Below, in pieces: positions 1 to 4,906 of a stretch of 5,651 nucleotides of DNA. The first letter of the stretch is position 1; each line of letters begins with the position of its first letter. The notes beneath the pieces were generated by a model. The model was not told the origin of the DNA, did not search any database, and saw only the letters and a program-made list of their open reading frames with translations. The stretch comes from Candidatus Atribacteria bacterium. GTDB lineage: Bacteria > Bipolaricaulota > Bipolaricaulia > UBA7950 > UBA9294. The stretch lies in contig SPBW01000138.1 in assembly GCA_004525685.1 (NCBI GenBank), positions 1 through 5,651 of the forward strand, written 5' to 3'. A program made the position numbers and the translations under genes.

Positions 1-37
1 GAGAAAGCGCGGGACACAGATGGTCCCGCGCTTTCTC
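1..37 (-). terminator. Perfect 15-bp hairpin directly 3' of the tRNA
   Basis: Bases 1-15 and 23-37 are perfect reverse complements, leaving a 7-nt loop at 16-22. On the minus strand the hairpin starts at the base right after the tRNA discriminator (38), and its 3' arm ends in the pyrimidine run CTTTCTC at the window edge. Size, GC-rich core and position suit an intrinsic terminator for the rnc-tRNA transcript. The U-tract that would prove this lies outside the window. It could instead be a processing structure that sets the tRNA 3' end. Confidence 0.65.
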
Positions 38-111
38 TACCCCCGACAGGATTCGAACCTGTGGCCTACGGTTTAGGAAACCGTTGCTCTGTCCTGCTGA
101 GCTACGGGGGC
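38..111 (-). tRNA. tRNA-Arg (anticodon CCU)
   Basis: Read on the minus strand, the 74 bases fold as a complete cloverleaf: 7-bp acceptor stem, TA at 8-9, D-stem GCTC/GAGC, a 5-bp anticodon stem ACGGT/ACCGT, loop TTCCTAA giving anticodon CCU (codon AGG), a 5-nt variable region, T-arm ACAGG-TTCGAAT-CCTGT, and discriminator A. The D-loop AGCAGGACA carries the adenosine at position 20 that is an arginine identity element in bacteria. CCA is not encoded, so it must be added after transcription. The first acceptor pair is G1-U72, a wobble rather than a Watson-Crick pair. The 5' end is 3 nt from the rnc stop codon and the 3' end abuts the hairpin at 1-37. Confidence 0.95.
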
Positions 112-114
112 GGG

Positions 115-807
115 CTAGAATTCTTCAAGCGTTAAGTATAGCTGCTTGGCAGAGGCTTGTTCGGCTTCTTTCTTGCTCTTGCCTCGGCCCCTGCCTCGGT
201 GTCCGGCTACGGCCACTTCAACGTCGAATTCTTTCTTGTGCTCGCGGCCTTTGGTGTCCATGATGGTGTATAGCGGGCGACATCCAAACTGACGTTGGGC
301 TGTTTCTTGAAGCAGGCTCTTGTAATCGCCCGTCGAGGATTGCTCCATCAAGAACCGCTCGATGTCTTGCTCAAGACAGCGGGTGACGAACTTGGCTGCA
401 AACGAAAACCCCCGCTCAAGATACAAGACGGCAACAAGCGCTTCAAAGGCGTTGCCTCGATTGTTGGGACGTTCGCGTCCGCGATTGGCTTCTTCTCCCT
501 TGCCAAGTAGCAGGTACTTGTCCAACTCTAGTTCTGTCGCTTTCTCCGCCAACAATGGGCGGGATACGGCCACGGACTTCGCTTTGGTTAGTCGTCCTTC
601 GTCGGCTTGTGGGTATTGGCGATACAGAAAGCTGGTAACAGCAAGGTCGATTACAGCGTCCCCTAAGAACTCAAGACGTTCGTTCGATCCACGCGGATCG
701 CCGATTTCGTTGGAGTACGAACTGTGCAGAAAGGCAACTTCCAGGATCTCGGAGGGTATTCGCAACCGCAGTTTCTTGGCTAGTTCTTCAATTGGTAGAT
801 GACTCAT
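115..807 (-). CDS. rnc: Ribonuclease III
   Basis: RNase III cleaves double-stranded RNA in rRNA precursors, structured mRNAs and antisense duplexes. The 230-residue product has the family's normal length and order: an RNase III domain (about 5-150) with signature NERLEFLGDAV at 42-52, then a dsRNA-binding domain (about 161-228) ending in the typical GKSKKEAEQASAKQ helix. The acidic residues matching E. coli E38, E41, D45, E65 and E117 are present as E43, E46, D50, E70 and E122. The residue matching the metal-ligand D114 is N119. The start at 805-807 is chosen because AAGGA (complement of 818-822) lies 10 nt upstream and because it overlaps an upstream stop by ATGA. The ATG at 814-816 lies only 1 nt from that Shine-Dalgarno. 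The stop codon is 3 nt from the tRNA, so one transcript is likely. Confidence 0.95.
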   Translation of the reverse strand: MSHLPIEELAKKLRLRIPSEILEVAFLHSSYSNEIGDPRGSNERLEFLGDAVIDLAVTSFLYRQYPQADEGRLTKAKSVAVSRPLLAEKATELELDKYLLLGKGEEANRGRERPNNRGNAFEALVAVLYLERGFSFAAKFVTRCLEQDIERFLMEQSSTGDYKSLLQETAQRQFGCRPLYTIMDTKGREHKKEFDVEVAVAGHRGRGRGKSKKEAEQASAKQLYLTLEEF

Positions 808-992
808 GAATCGCATTTCCTTGGGCGAATGCCTGGATTCTGTTCTGTAATGGCATCCGCTTCAGTCTTCTCTACGGCATGATAGTAGATCCTCGATGAA
901 ACTGCACCTTCAATCGCAGCCGAGAGACGACGCTTGCCCGCTTGAACATAGCGCTTCTTGCACTGGACATGCGAACAACGTGTCCTTACCAT
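804..992 (-). CDS. Possible small basic protein upstream of rnc
   Basis: This is a 62-codon ORF with no family I recognise. The product is basic and polar, with Cys at 6, 11 and 60 and a KRR cluster at 20-22. Its TGA stop overlaps the better rnc start by the sequence ATGA, the usual form of translational coupling, and this is the main argument that it is real. Against it, the only usable start (ATG, complement 990-992) has no well-placed Shine-Dalgarno and overlaps the -10 element of the divergent Rrf2 promoter. Its first codons also cover the inverted repeat in that promoter. It may be a chance ORF in an intergenic region. Confidence 0.3.
   Translation of the reverse strand: MVRTRCSHVQCKKRYVQAGKRRLSAAIEGAVSSRIYYHAVEKTEADAITEQNPGIRPRKCDS
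964..992 (+). promoter_or_regulatory. Sigma70-like promoter of the Rrf2 gene
   Basis: TGGACA (964-969, five of six matches to the -35 consensus) is followed after exactly 17 nt by TACCAT (987-992, four of six to the -10 consensus). Transcription would start near 999, leaving about 20 nt of leader with AGGAG at 1008-1012, 6 nt before the ATG. The geometry is good, but the call rests on consensus matching alone. Confidence 0.5.
965..985 (+). promoter_or_regulatory. Inverted repeat in the promoter spacer, possible operator
   Basis: GGACA at 965-969 and TGTCC at 981-985 form a 21-bp interrupted palindrome filling the space between the -35 and -10 elements. A dimeric repressor bound here would block RNA polymerase. 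Rrf2 proteins commonly autoregulate from such positions, so the product of the gene at 1019-1462 is the natural candidate. The arms are only 5 bp, so chance is possible. Confidence 0.35.
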
Positions 993-1018
993 CCTAGAGC
1001 GAGAAACAGGAGCCGACC

Positions 1019-1462
1019 ATGATACGAGTTCCCACACAAGGAAGATACGCACTTCGGGCGATGATTGATATTGGCCTTCATCAGGACAAGGGGCCTGTGT
1101 TGCGCCAGGATATCGCCCGCAGACAGGACATTTCGGCAAACTACGTCGCTCAGATCTTTCGCAAGCTGTCGTCTGCGAACCTGCTGGTCGGCATCAAGGG
1201 GCCTGGTGGAGGCTACAAGTTGGCCAAGCCGTGTGAACAAATCCGCGCGAGCGACATTCTCCAAGCCATCGAGGGCCCGATCGCCCTCGTTCACTGTGTG
1301 ATGAACGAGGACGATGAGACGCCATGTGAACGCACGGTTCATTGCGCAACGCATCGCATGTGGTCACGCCTGTCCTTGACGATGAGGGACTATCTGGATT
1401 CGGTCACGCTCAAGGATCTCATGGACGAATCCCTTCAGCTAGATCCTCACGCCGTCAACTAG
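1019..1462 (+). CDS. Rrf2-family regulator, IscR-like, with predicted [2Fe-2S] ligands
   Basis: The 147-residue product is a standard-length Rrf2 winged-helix regulator. It opens with the family pattern TQGRYALRAMIDI (6-18). The helix-turn-helix covers about 27-52, and the wing carries KGPGGGYKLAK (60-70). The effector region holds C93, C103, C109 and H112, matching the three cysteines and the histidine of E. coli IscR (C92, C98, C104, H107), so Fe-S binding is likely. The first Cys-Cys spacing is longer than in IscR. A44 occupies the place of IscR E43, the residue that limits which sites apo-IscR binds, so DNA specificity may differ. AGGAG at 1008-1012 supports the start. Targets could be Fe-S, redox or metal genes; calling it IscR itself would go beyond the sequence. 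Confidence 0.92.
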   Translation: MIRVPTQGRYALRAMIDIGLHQDKGPVLRQDIARRQDISANYVAQIFRKLSSANLLVGIKGPGGGYKLAKPCEQIRASDILQAIEGPIALVHCVMNEDDETPCERTVHCATHRMWSRLSLTMRDYLDSVTLKDLMDESLQLDPHAVN

Positions 1463-1480
1463 GTCGCTTAGACCTAGTTG
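1456..1480. terminator. Hairpin shared by two convergent genes
   Basis: CAACTAGGTC (1456-1465) and GACCTAGTTG (1471-1480) are perfect 10-bp complements around a 5-nt loop. The left arm contains the Rrf2 TAG stop (1460-1462). The right arm contains, on the other strand, the TAG stop of the convergent operon (1474-1476). No T-run follows on either strand, so as an intrinsic terminator it is weak. It may act bidirectionally, protect 3' ends, or need Rho. Confidence 0.5.
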
Positions 1481-1992
1481 ATGTAGTTCCAATCCTCAGG
1501 ATCTTCTATGACAATCACCAATTGAGGACTCGTCTCCACTGTGCCTCGGACTTCGACGCGTCTGCCTACACTGCCTTTGTCGAGGACGTTGTCCAGCGCA
1601 TCATCGATGAGTTCGACAGCAATCACTGCTGTGCCGTCTTCTAATGAGAACGTACATCCGCTGATGCACTGGGTCACGATCGTGCCACGAACCACCACAG
1701 CCTTGTTAGAATAGCTGGCTGCATTGGCAAACAACTCATCCAGTGTCTCAAGGACGATGGGGCCTGCCTCCGTGTTGAATCCGCTATCTGCCAGTTCTGC
1801 CGTCTGAACTGTCGCAACAGGAGCGATTTGCGCAGCGACGGCAACTGTCGGCTGACTCAAGTCCGCGCCTGTGCCTTTGGTGGCTGTGGCTGCAATGGCT
1901 GGCGCATCGTTGCCACCCGCAAAGATGATGCCTGCTGCGATTCCTACGCCAACAACAATGATTGCTCCGATTATCCATACCGTCTTTGTCAT
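1474..1992 (-). CDS. Membrane-anchored OB-fold-like protein with CxxxC motif
   Basis: The 172-residue product is of unknown function. It has one N-terminal hydrophobic helix (about 5-26) acting as anchor or uncleaved signal, an Ala/Thr/Val-rich linker (about 28-75), and a compact beta-rich domain (about 80-168). That domain has the alternating pattern of small OB-folds such as tRNA_anti-like or DUF4920-like proteins: a KAVVVRGTIV strand, then C109-I-S-G-C113 followed by TFSLEDGT, then a GRRVEVRGTV strand. In related folds a Cys pair at this turn may bind metal or form a disulfide; which applies here is unknown. The start is fixed by GGAGG (complement 1998-2002) at 5-nt spacing and by an ATGA overlap with the ATPase gene, so it is the last gene of the operon. 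An extracytoplasmic partner of the ABC transporter is the simplest inference. Confidence 0.8.
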   Translation of the reverse strand: MTKTVWIIGAIIVVGVGIAAGIIFAGGNDAPAIAATATKGTGADLSQPTVAVAAQIAPVATVQTAELADSGFNTEAGPIVLETLDELFANAASYSNKAVVVRGTIVTQCISGCTFSLEDGTAVIAVELIDDALDNVLDKGSVGRRVEVRGTVETSPQLVIVIEDPEDWNYIN

Positions 1993-2648
1993 GAGATCCT
2001 CCCATCCAGTACGTGGATTCTATTCTTCGCCTTCTGTGCAACGGCTTCATCGTGTGTCACGATGACTACGCCCAGATTCTGCTCAGCGTTTAGGAAAGTG
2101 AGCATGTCCAATACATTCTGCCCCGTCTTCGAATCAAGAGAGCCAGTGGGCTCATCTGCCAACACGATGCTGGGCTCATTCGCCAAGGCGCGCGCAATGG
2201 CCACACGCTGTTGCTCTCCACCTGAGAGCTCGGACGGGTACGACCGTAGCTTTGTCCCCAACCCGACGGTCTCCAACGCCTTCGCTGCCTTCGCTTTCCC
2301 TCCACTCACTCCGGCCAACTGCATCGGCAGGAGTACGTTTTGTAGCGTGGTCATGGACGCGTTCAGGAAGTACTGCTGAAAGACAAACCCGATGTGATCG
2401 CGTCGGATATTGCTCATCTGCCGGTCTGAGAGACTGCCGACGGGTTGTCCATCGACAAGCACATCGCCTGCTGTCGGCTTGTCCAGGCATCCGAGGATGT
2501 GCAGCATGGTCGACTTCCCAGAGCCCGATGGCCCCACAATGGAGATGAAATCGCCTGCTGTCGCTGAGATGGTGGCTTCCTTCAATGCCCAAAACTGCGC
2601 ATCGCCCTGTCCATAGGCTTTGGAGACGTTTACTAGATCTATTTTCAT
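1989..2648 (-). CDS. ABC transporter ATPase, MacB/LolD type
   Basis: This 219-residue nucleotide-binding subunit powers the adjacent permease at the cytoplasmic face of the membrane. All ABC motifs are intact: Walker A GPSGSGKST (39-47), Q-loop Q91, signature LSGGEQQR (141-148), Walker B IVLADEP with catalytic E166, D-loop SLD (170-172) and switch histidine H199. Length and the ADEPTGSLDS stretch place it in the LolD/MacB/FtsE group, which pairs with four-helix permeases. The reading frame extends upstream to 2744, but that part overlaps the permease gene. The start at 2646-2648 is preferred because GAGGG (complement 2653-2657) lies 4 nt upstream, it overlaps the permease stop by ATGA, and homology begins there with MKIDLVNVSKAYG. 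Substrate cannot be told from the ATPase. Confidence 0.95.
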   Translation of the reverse strand: MKIDLVNVSKAYGQGDAQFWALKEATISATAGDFISIVGPSGSGKSTMLHILGCLDKPTAGDVLVDGQPVGSLSDRQMSNIRRDHIGFVFQQYFLNASMTTLQNVLLPMQLAGVSGGKAKAAKALETVGLGTKLRSYPSELSGGEQQRVAIARALANEPSIVLADEPTGSLDSKTGQNVLDMLTFLNAEQNLGVVIVTHDEAVAQKAKNRIHVLDGRIS

Positions 2649-3763
2649 AGTTCCCTCAGTGTCTTGATGGGCTGCGTCCGCGCCGCACTCATCGCCGGAT
2701 AGAGCGACGAGGCAACGCCAACGATCACGGCGACGACCAGGCAAATGACAACGTAGATTGGCTCGAATTGAGGCGTGGCCTCAAGCCCAAACCCGCTCGT
2801 CTTGGGCAGAAAGAGCGTGGCGATGTATCCCGCAATCAGTCCAACCACGCCACCGACAAGAGACAACAGCAATGACTCGGTGACGAAGAGCTTGAATACA
2901 TTGAGCTTCGTGGATCCCAGCGCCCGCAGGATACCGATTTCCTTCTTGCGCTCGAATACGGCCATGGTCATGGTATTCATCGTCGTCATCACGCCCGCGA
3001 CAATGGCAATGCCGGTAATCAGAATCAGCGTCTGCTTGATGGAGGCAAACAACTCCATCAGCCGCTCGAAGATGTCAGAGGGGGGCACAGCTTGGATGTC
3101 CGACATCCGGCCCAGCGTATACTGCGTTCGCGTGGACTCTGTCACGATAGTTGTTCGGATAAGGATCGCGCTGAAGCGATCCACCAACCCCAGCACTTGC
3201 TGGGCGACGTCCATGGCGACGAAGACAAACGTATCGTCTCGCCCATGCGTCGTCTCAAGCACCTGGGATACATGCGCCTCGACCGTGCTGTAGAGGCTGA
3301 TGGTGATCGGATCACCGACAGACAGTCCCAGCTTCTCTGCAACATCGCTACCAAGGATGACGCCCTCGAATGCATCGATACCCCACTGCCGCACTTTCAG
3401 TATTTGCGACGTGGTGCCGTAGATCGACGTAAGCTGACCGTTGACCTTGGCCTTGCCCACGACAACAGGCACGGCCAAGTCGACGTTGTCGACGGCTTGG
3501 ATTTCAGCTAGCAATTCGGCCGGAATATGCTCGAAAGCGTCCGATCCCTGCATCAGAGCCAGCGTGAGCTCGTAGGGGCAACCTTCGGGGAGTAGCAGAA
3601 TGTGCGCTCCCATGCCGCCGATCTCACGATCTAGCGCCTTCTCGATACCTGCACTCAGCGAAAGCAAGGCGAACAATGTGGCTACACCAATGGCGATTCC
3701 AAGCACGGTCATCAGAACCCGTGCTTTGCGCTTCCTGGCGTTGGCAAAAATGATCCAACTCAT
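2645..3763 (-). CDS. MacB/FtsX-type ABC permease
   Basis: The 372-residue membrane subunit has MacB architecture. TM1 is at about 17-37, then comes a large extracytoplasmic domain (about 40-240, MacB_PCD-like), then an FtsX domain with TM2 (about 244-266), TM3 (about 293-318) and TM4 (about 336-356). The coupling region ERKKEIGILRALGS (271-284) and the C-terminal SLYPAMSAARTQPIKTLR (354-371) are characteristic. Permeases of this class usually transmit force to the envelope or extract lipoproteins and small molecules rather than import. Just after TM1 is LPEGCPYE (58-65) with the lone C62, a possible ligand or disulfide site. GAGGA (complement 3772-3776) lies 8 nt before the start. The stop overlaps the ATPase start by ATGA. 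A complete transporter would be a permease dimer with two ATPases. Confidence 0.93.
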   Translation of the reverse strand: MSWIIFANARKRKARVLMTVLGIAIGVATLFALLSLSAGIEKALDREIGGMGAHILLLPEGCPYELTLALMQGSDAFEHIPAELLAEIQAVDNVDLAVPVVVGKAKVNGQLTSIYGTTSQILKVRQWGIDAFEGVILGSDVAEKLGLSVGDPITISLYSTVEAHVSQVLETTHGRDDTFVFVAMDVAQQVLGLVDRFSAILIRTTIVTESTRTQYTLGRMSDIQAVPPSDIFERLMELFASIKQTLILITGIAIVAGVMTTMNTMTMAVFERKKEIGILRALGSTKLNVFKLFVTESLLLSLVGGVVGLIAGYIATLFLPKTSGFGLEATPQFEPIYVVICLVVAVIVGVASSLYPAMSAARTQPIKTLREL

Positions 3764-3792
3764 GCGTCACGTCCTCTAGAGATTGCGTTCAT
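3760..3792 (-). other. 10-codon mini-ORF linking two operon genes
   Basis: The 25-nt gap between the secreted-protein gene and the permease gene holds an ATG-initiated ORF encoding MNAISRGRDA. Its ATG overlaps the upstream stop by ATGA and its TGA overlaps the permease ATG by ATGA. It has no Shine-Dalgarno of its own, and the permease Shine-Dalgarno lies inside it. Terminating ribosomes could pass through it and reinitiate at the permease. It may equally be chance; a functional peptide is not claimed. Confidence 0.3.
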
Positions 3793-4766
3793 AGGCAGAT
3801 CCATAGCCACTCGACGGCTTCGGGTGACACCAGCACCTCAAGGTCTGCGGTCAGGTGGATGTGGGACATGGTGTGGGAGTGCGGAGAGAGAAATGCGCCA
3901 ATCGTCCCGCCTTGAATCTGATGGGTCAGCACGCATGAGCCTGTGGTCTCAGGCGAGAATCCCTCGGCCTGGATGGATACGACGTAATAGCCGTCGACAA
4001 CCACGATATCCCCATCGCTGTCCCGCCAATCGAGCCCCAATTCCGTAAGCACGCCTGCTTCGCCCAGACTGAGCAACACGTCGAGCATGGTGACCGTGCC
4101 AGGCTGAAACACATCAAGCCGTGCATTGTGTGCCGTCACAACAACGTCCCGAAACTCCGCTGCCACTGTCGAACTCTGAAGCGTCACCAGTGGGAGGATG
4201 ATCTCTCCGCCGATGTCAGCACTTCGAGTCGCTTCCTCTTTGAAATGTTCTGTGATGGCGTCGAGGCGCGCGGGATCTTCCAGATAGAGGAGGATGCTCA
4301 TGCCATCCTTGACAGGGAACTGATCCATGCGGACCACTGTCTTGTCGAAGCCACCTCCTTCATAGTGCGCGTCGTACCACCAGCCAGACAGTCCGCTCAA
4401 GGAGTGGATGACATGGGTCTGCAACTCCTCGTCAAAGGAATAATCCAGCTCGAATCCCTCTGTCTCAGACAGGTACACAAGCACGTCAAAGACTGAGAAG
4501 TGGCCCGGTACGAAGATATCCGGCCGCAAGGTTGTCATCGCTGCAGGGTCAAACGTCAGTTCGCCCAGACCGCGTATCTCAAGGACGCCTGGTTGTGTCG
4601 GCGGCCGCCCTTGGACAGCATCGGGAGCAAGGCTCCATCCTTCGGTGATGCTCAGTACTGTGGGCTCACCCCACGCCACCATCTGTGTTCCAAGAAGTAT
4701 GATCAGTGCGAGGATCAGCACGTAGGACTGCTGTCGACCACGCGCAGATTGAATCCATTGCCTCAT
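3789..4766 (-). CDS. Secreted protein with duplicated DUF4430-like module
   Basis: The 325-residue product has a signal peptide or anchor: a basic start, hydrophobic core at about 15-32, and possible cleavage near AWG (31-33). A first module (about 60-165) contains DIFVPGHFSVFDVLVYL (83-99), THVIHSL (117-123), GWWYDAHYEGG (128-138) and a KDGMSILLYLED strand (153-164). This is the pattern of DUF4430/transcobalamin-C-terminal-like ubiquitin-type folds. A second, diverged module (about 192-315) repeats DVFQPGTVTMLDVLLSL (218-234) and ends in the cluster H296-x-H298-x3-H302-x-H304. It is the first gene of the operon, with AGGAGG (complement 4771-4776) 4 nt before the ATG, and it is followed by the permease gene. 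It probably acts outside the cytoplasmic membrane as the substrate-handling or sensing partner of the ABC transporter. No experimental function is known to me, and the DUF4430 assignment is by motif reading. Confidence 0.8.
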   Translation of the reverse strand: MRQWIQSARGRQQSYVLILALIILLGTQMVAWGEPTVLSITEGWSLAPDAVQGRPPTQPGVLEIRGLGELTFDPAAMTTLRPDIFVPGHFSVFDVLVYLSETEGFELDYSFDEELQTHVIHSLSGLSGWWYDAHYEGGGFDKTVVRMDQFPVKDGMSILLYLEDPARLDAITEHFKEEATRSADIGGEIILPLVTLQSSTVAAEFRDVVVTAHNARLDVFQPGTVTMLDVLLSLGEAGVLTELGLDWRDSDGDIVVVDGYYVVSIQAEGFSPETTGSCVLTHQIQGGTIGAFLSPHSHTMSHIHLTADLEVLVSPEAVEWLWICL

Positions 4767-4822
4767 TCTTCCTCCTCTGCATGCAATAGCGTCACATGCA
4801 TCCGGGTGAGTCGTTCACCAGG

Positions 4823-4841
4823 CTATTCCGGCTTGGAATAG
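4823..4841 (-). promoter_or_regulatory. 7-bp inverted repeat in the operon leader
   Basis: CTATTCC (4823-4829) and GGAATAG (4835-4841) pair perfectly across 5 nt. The element lies in the predicted 5' leader, about 57 nt upstream of the first operon ATG. It could be a small RNA hairpin or a protein-binding operator. It overlaps a weaker alternative promoter on the minus strand (TTGAGT, complement 4858-4863, and TATTCC, complement 4835-4840, spacing 17). Confidence 0.35.
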
Positions 4842-4847
4842 TTTAGT

Positions 4848-4877
4848 GCAGCATATTACTCAACTATATCATGCTGC
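4848..4877 (-). promoter_or_regulatory. 30-bp palindrome over the operon promoter
   Basis: GCAGCAT (4848-4854) and ATGCTGC (4871-4877) are perfect 7-bp arms around a 16-nt AT-rich centre. The likely -10 element of the operon falls inside this centre. The arrangement is that of a dimeric repressor operator covering a promoter. The binding protein is unknown. Confidence 0.45.
4863..4871 (-). promoter_or_regulatory. Extended -10 promoter of the ABC operon
   Basis: On the minus strand the sequence reads TGATATAGT, an extended -10 element (TG, one base, then five of six matches to TATAAT). No good -35 box is found at 16-18 nt, which extended -10 promoters tolerate. Transcription would start near 4856, giving a leader of about 90 nt before the strong AGGAGG Shine-Dalgarno. 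Confidence 0.4.
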
Positions 4878-4886
4878 GCATCCCCC

Positions 4887-4906
4887 CAGCGTCCAGATGG
4901 ACGCTG
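4887..4906. other. 8-bp hairpin in the divergent intergenic region
   Basis: CAGCGTCC (4887-4894) and GGACGCTG (4899-4906) pair perfectly around AGAT. On the plus strand it is preceded by a run of six C and has no T-tract on either side, so it is not a convincing intrinsic terminator. It lies just upstream of the operon promoter. Its role is unknown. Confidence 0.35.

Noticed and set aside
986..1354. Minus-strand ORFs opposite the Rrf2 gene
   Set aside because: They are antisense to a clearly conserved regulator and show no motifs.
1828..2379. Long plus-strand ORF opposite the OB-fold and ATPase genes
   Set aside because: It is the antisense shadow of two genes with clear domains; Cys/Ser-rich composition is typical of such shadows.
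2649..2744. Upstream extension of the ATPase reading frame by 32 codons
   Set aside because: It overlaps the permease gene, has no family similarity, and a better start with Shine-Dalgarno and ATGA overlap exists at 2646-2648.
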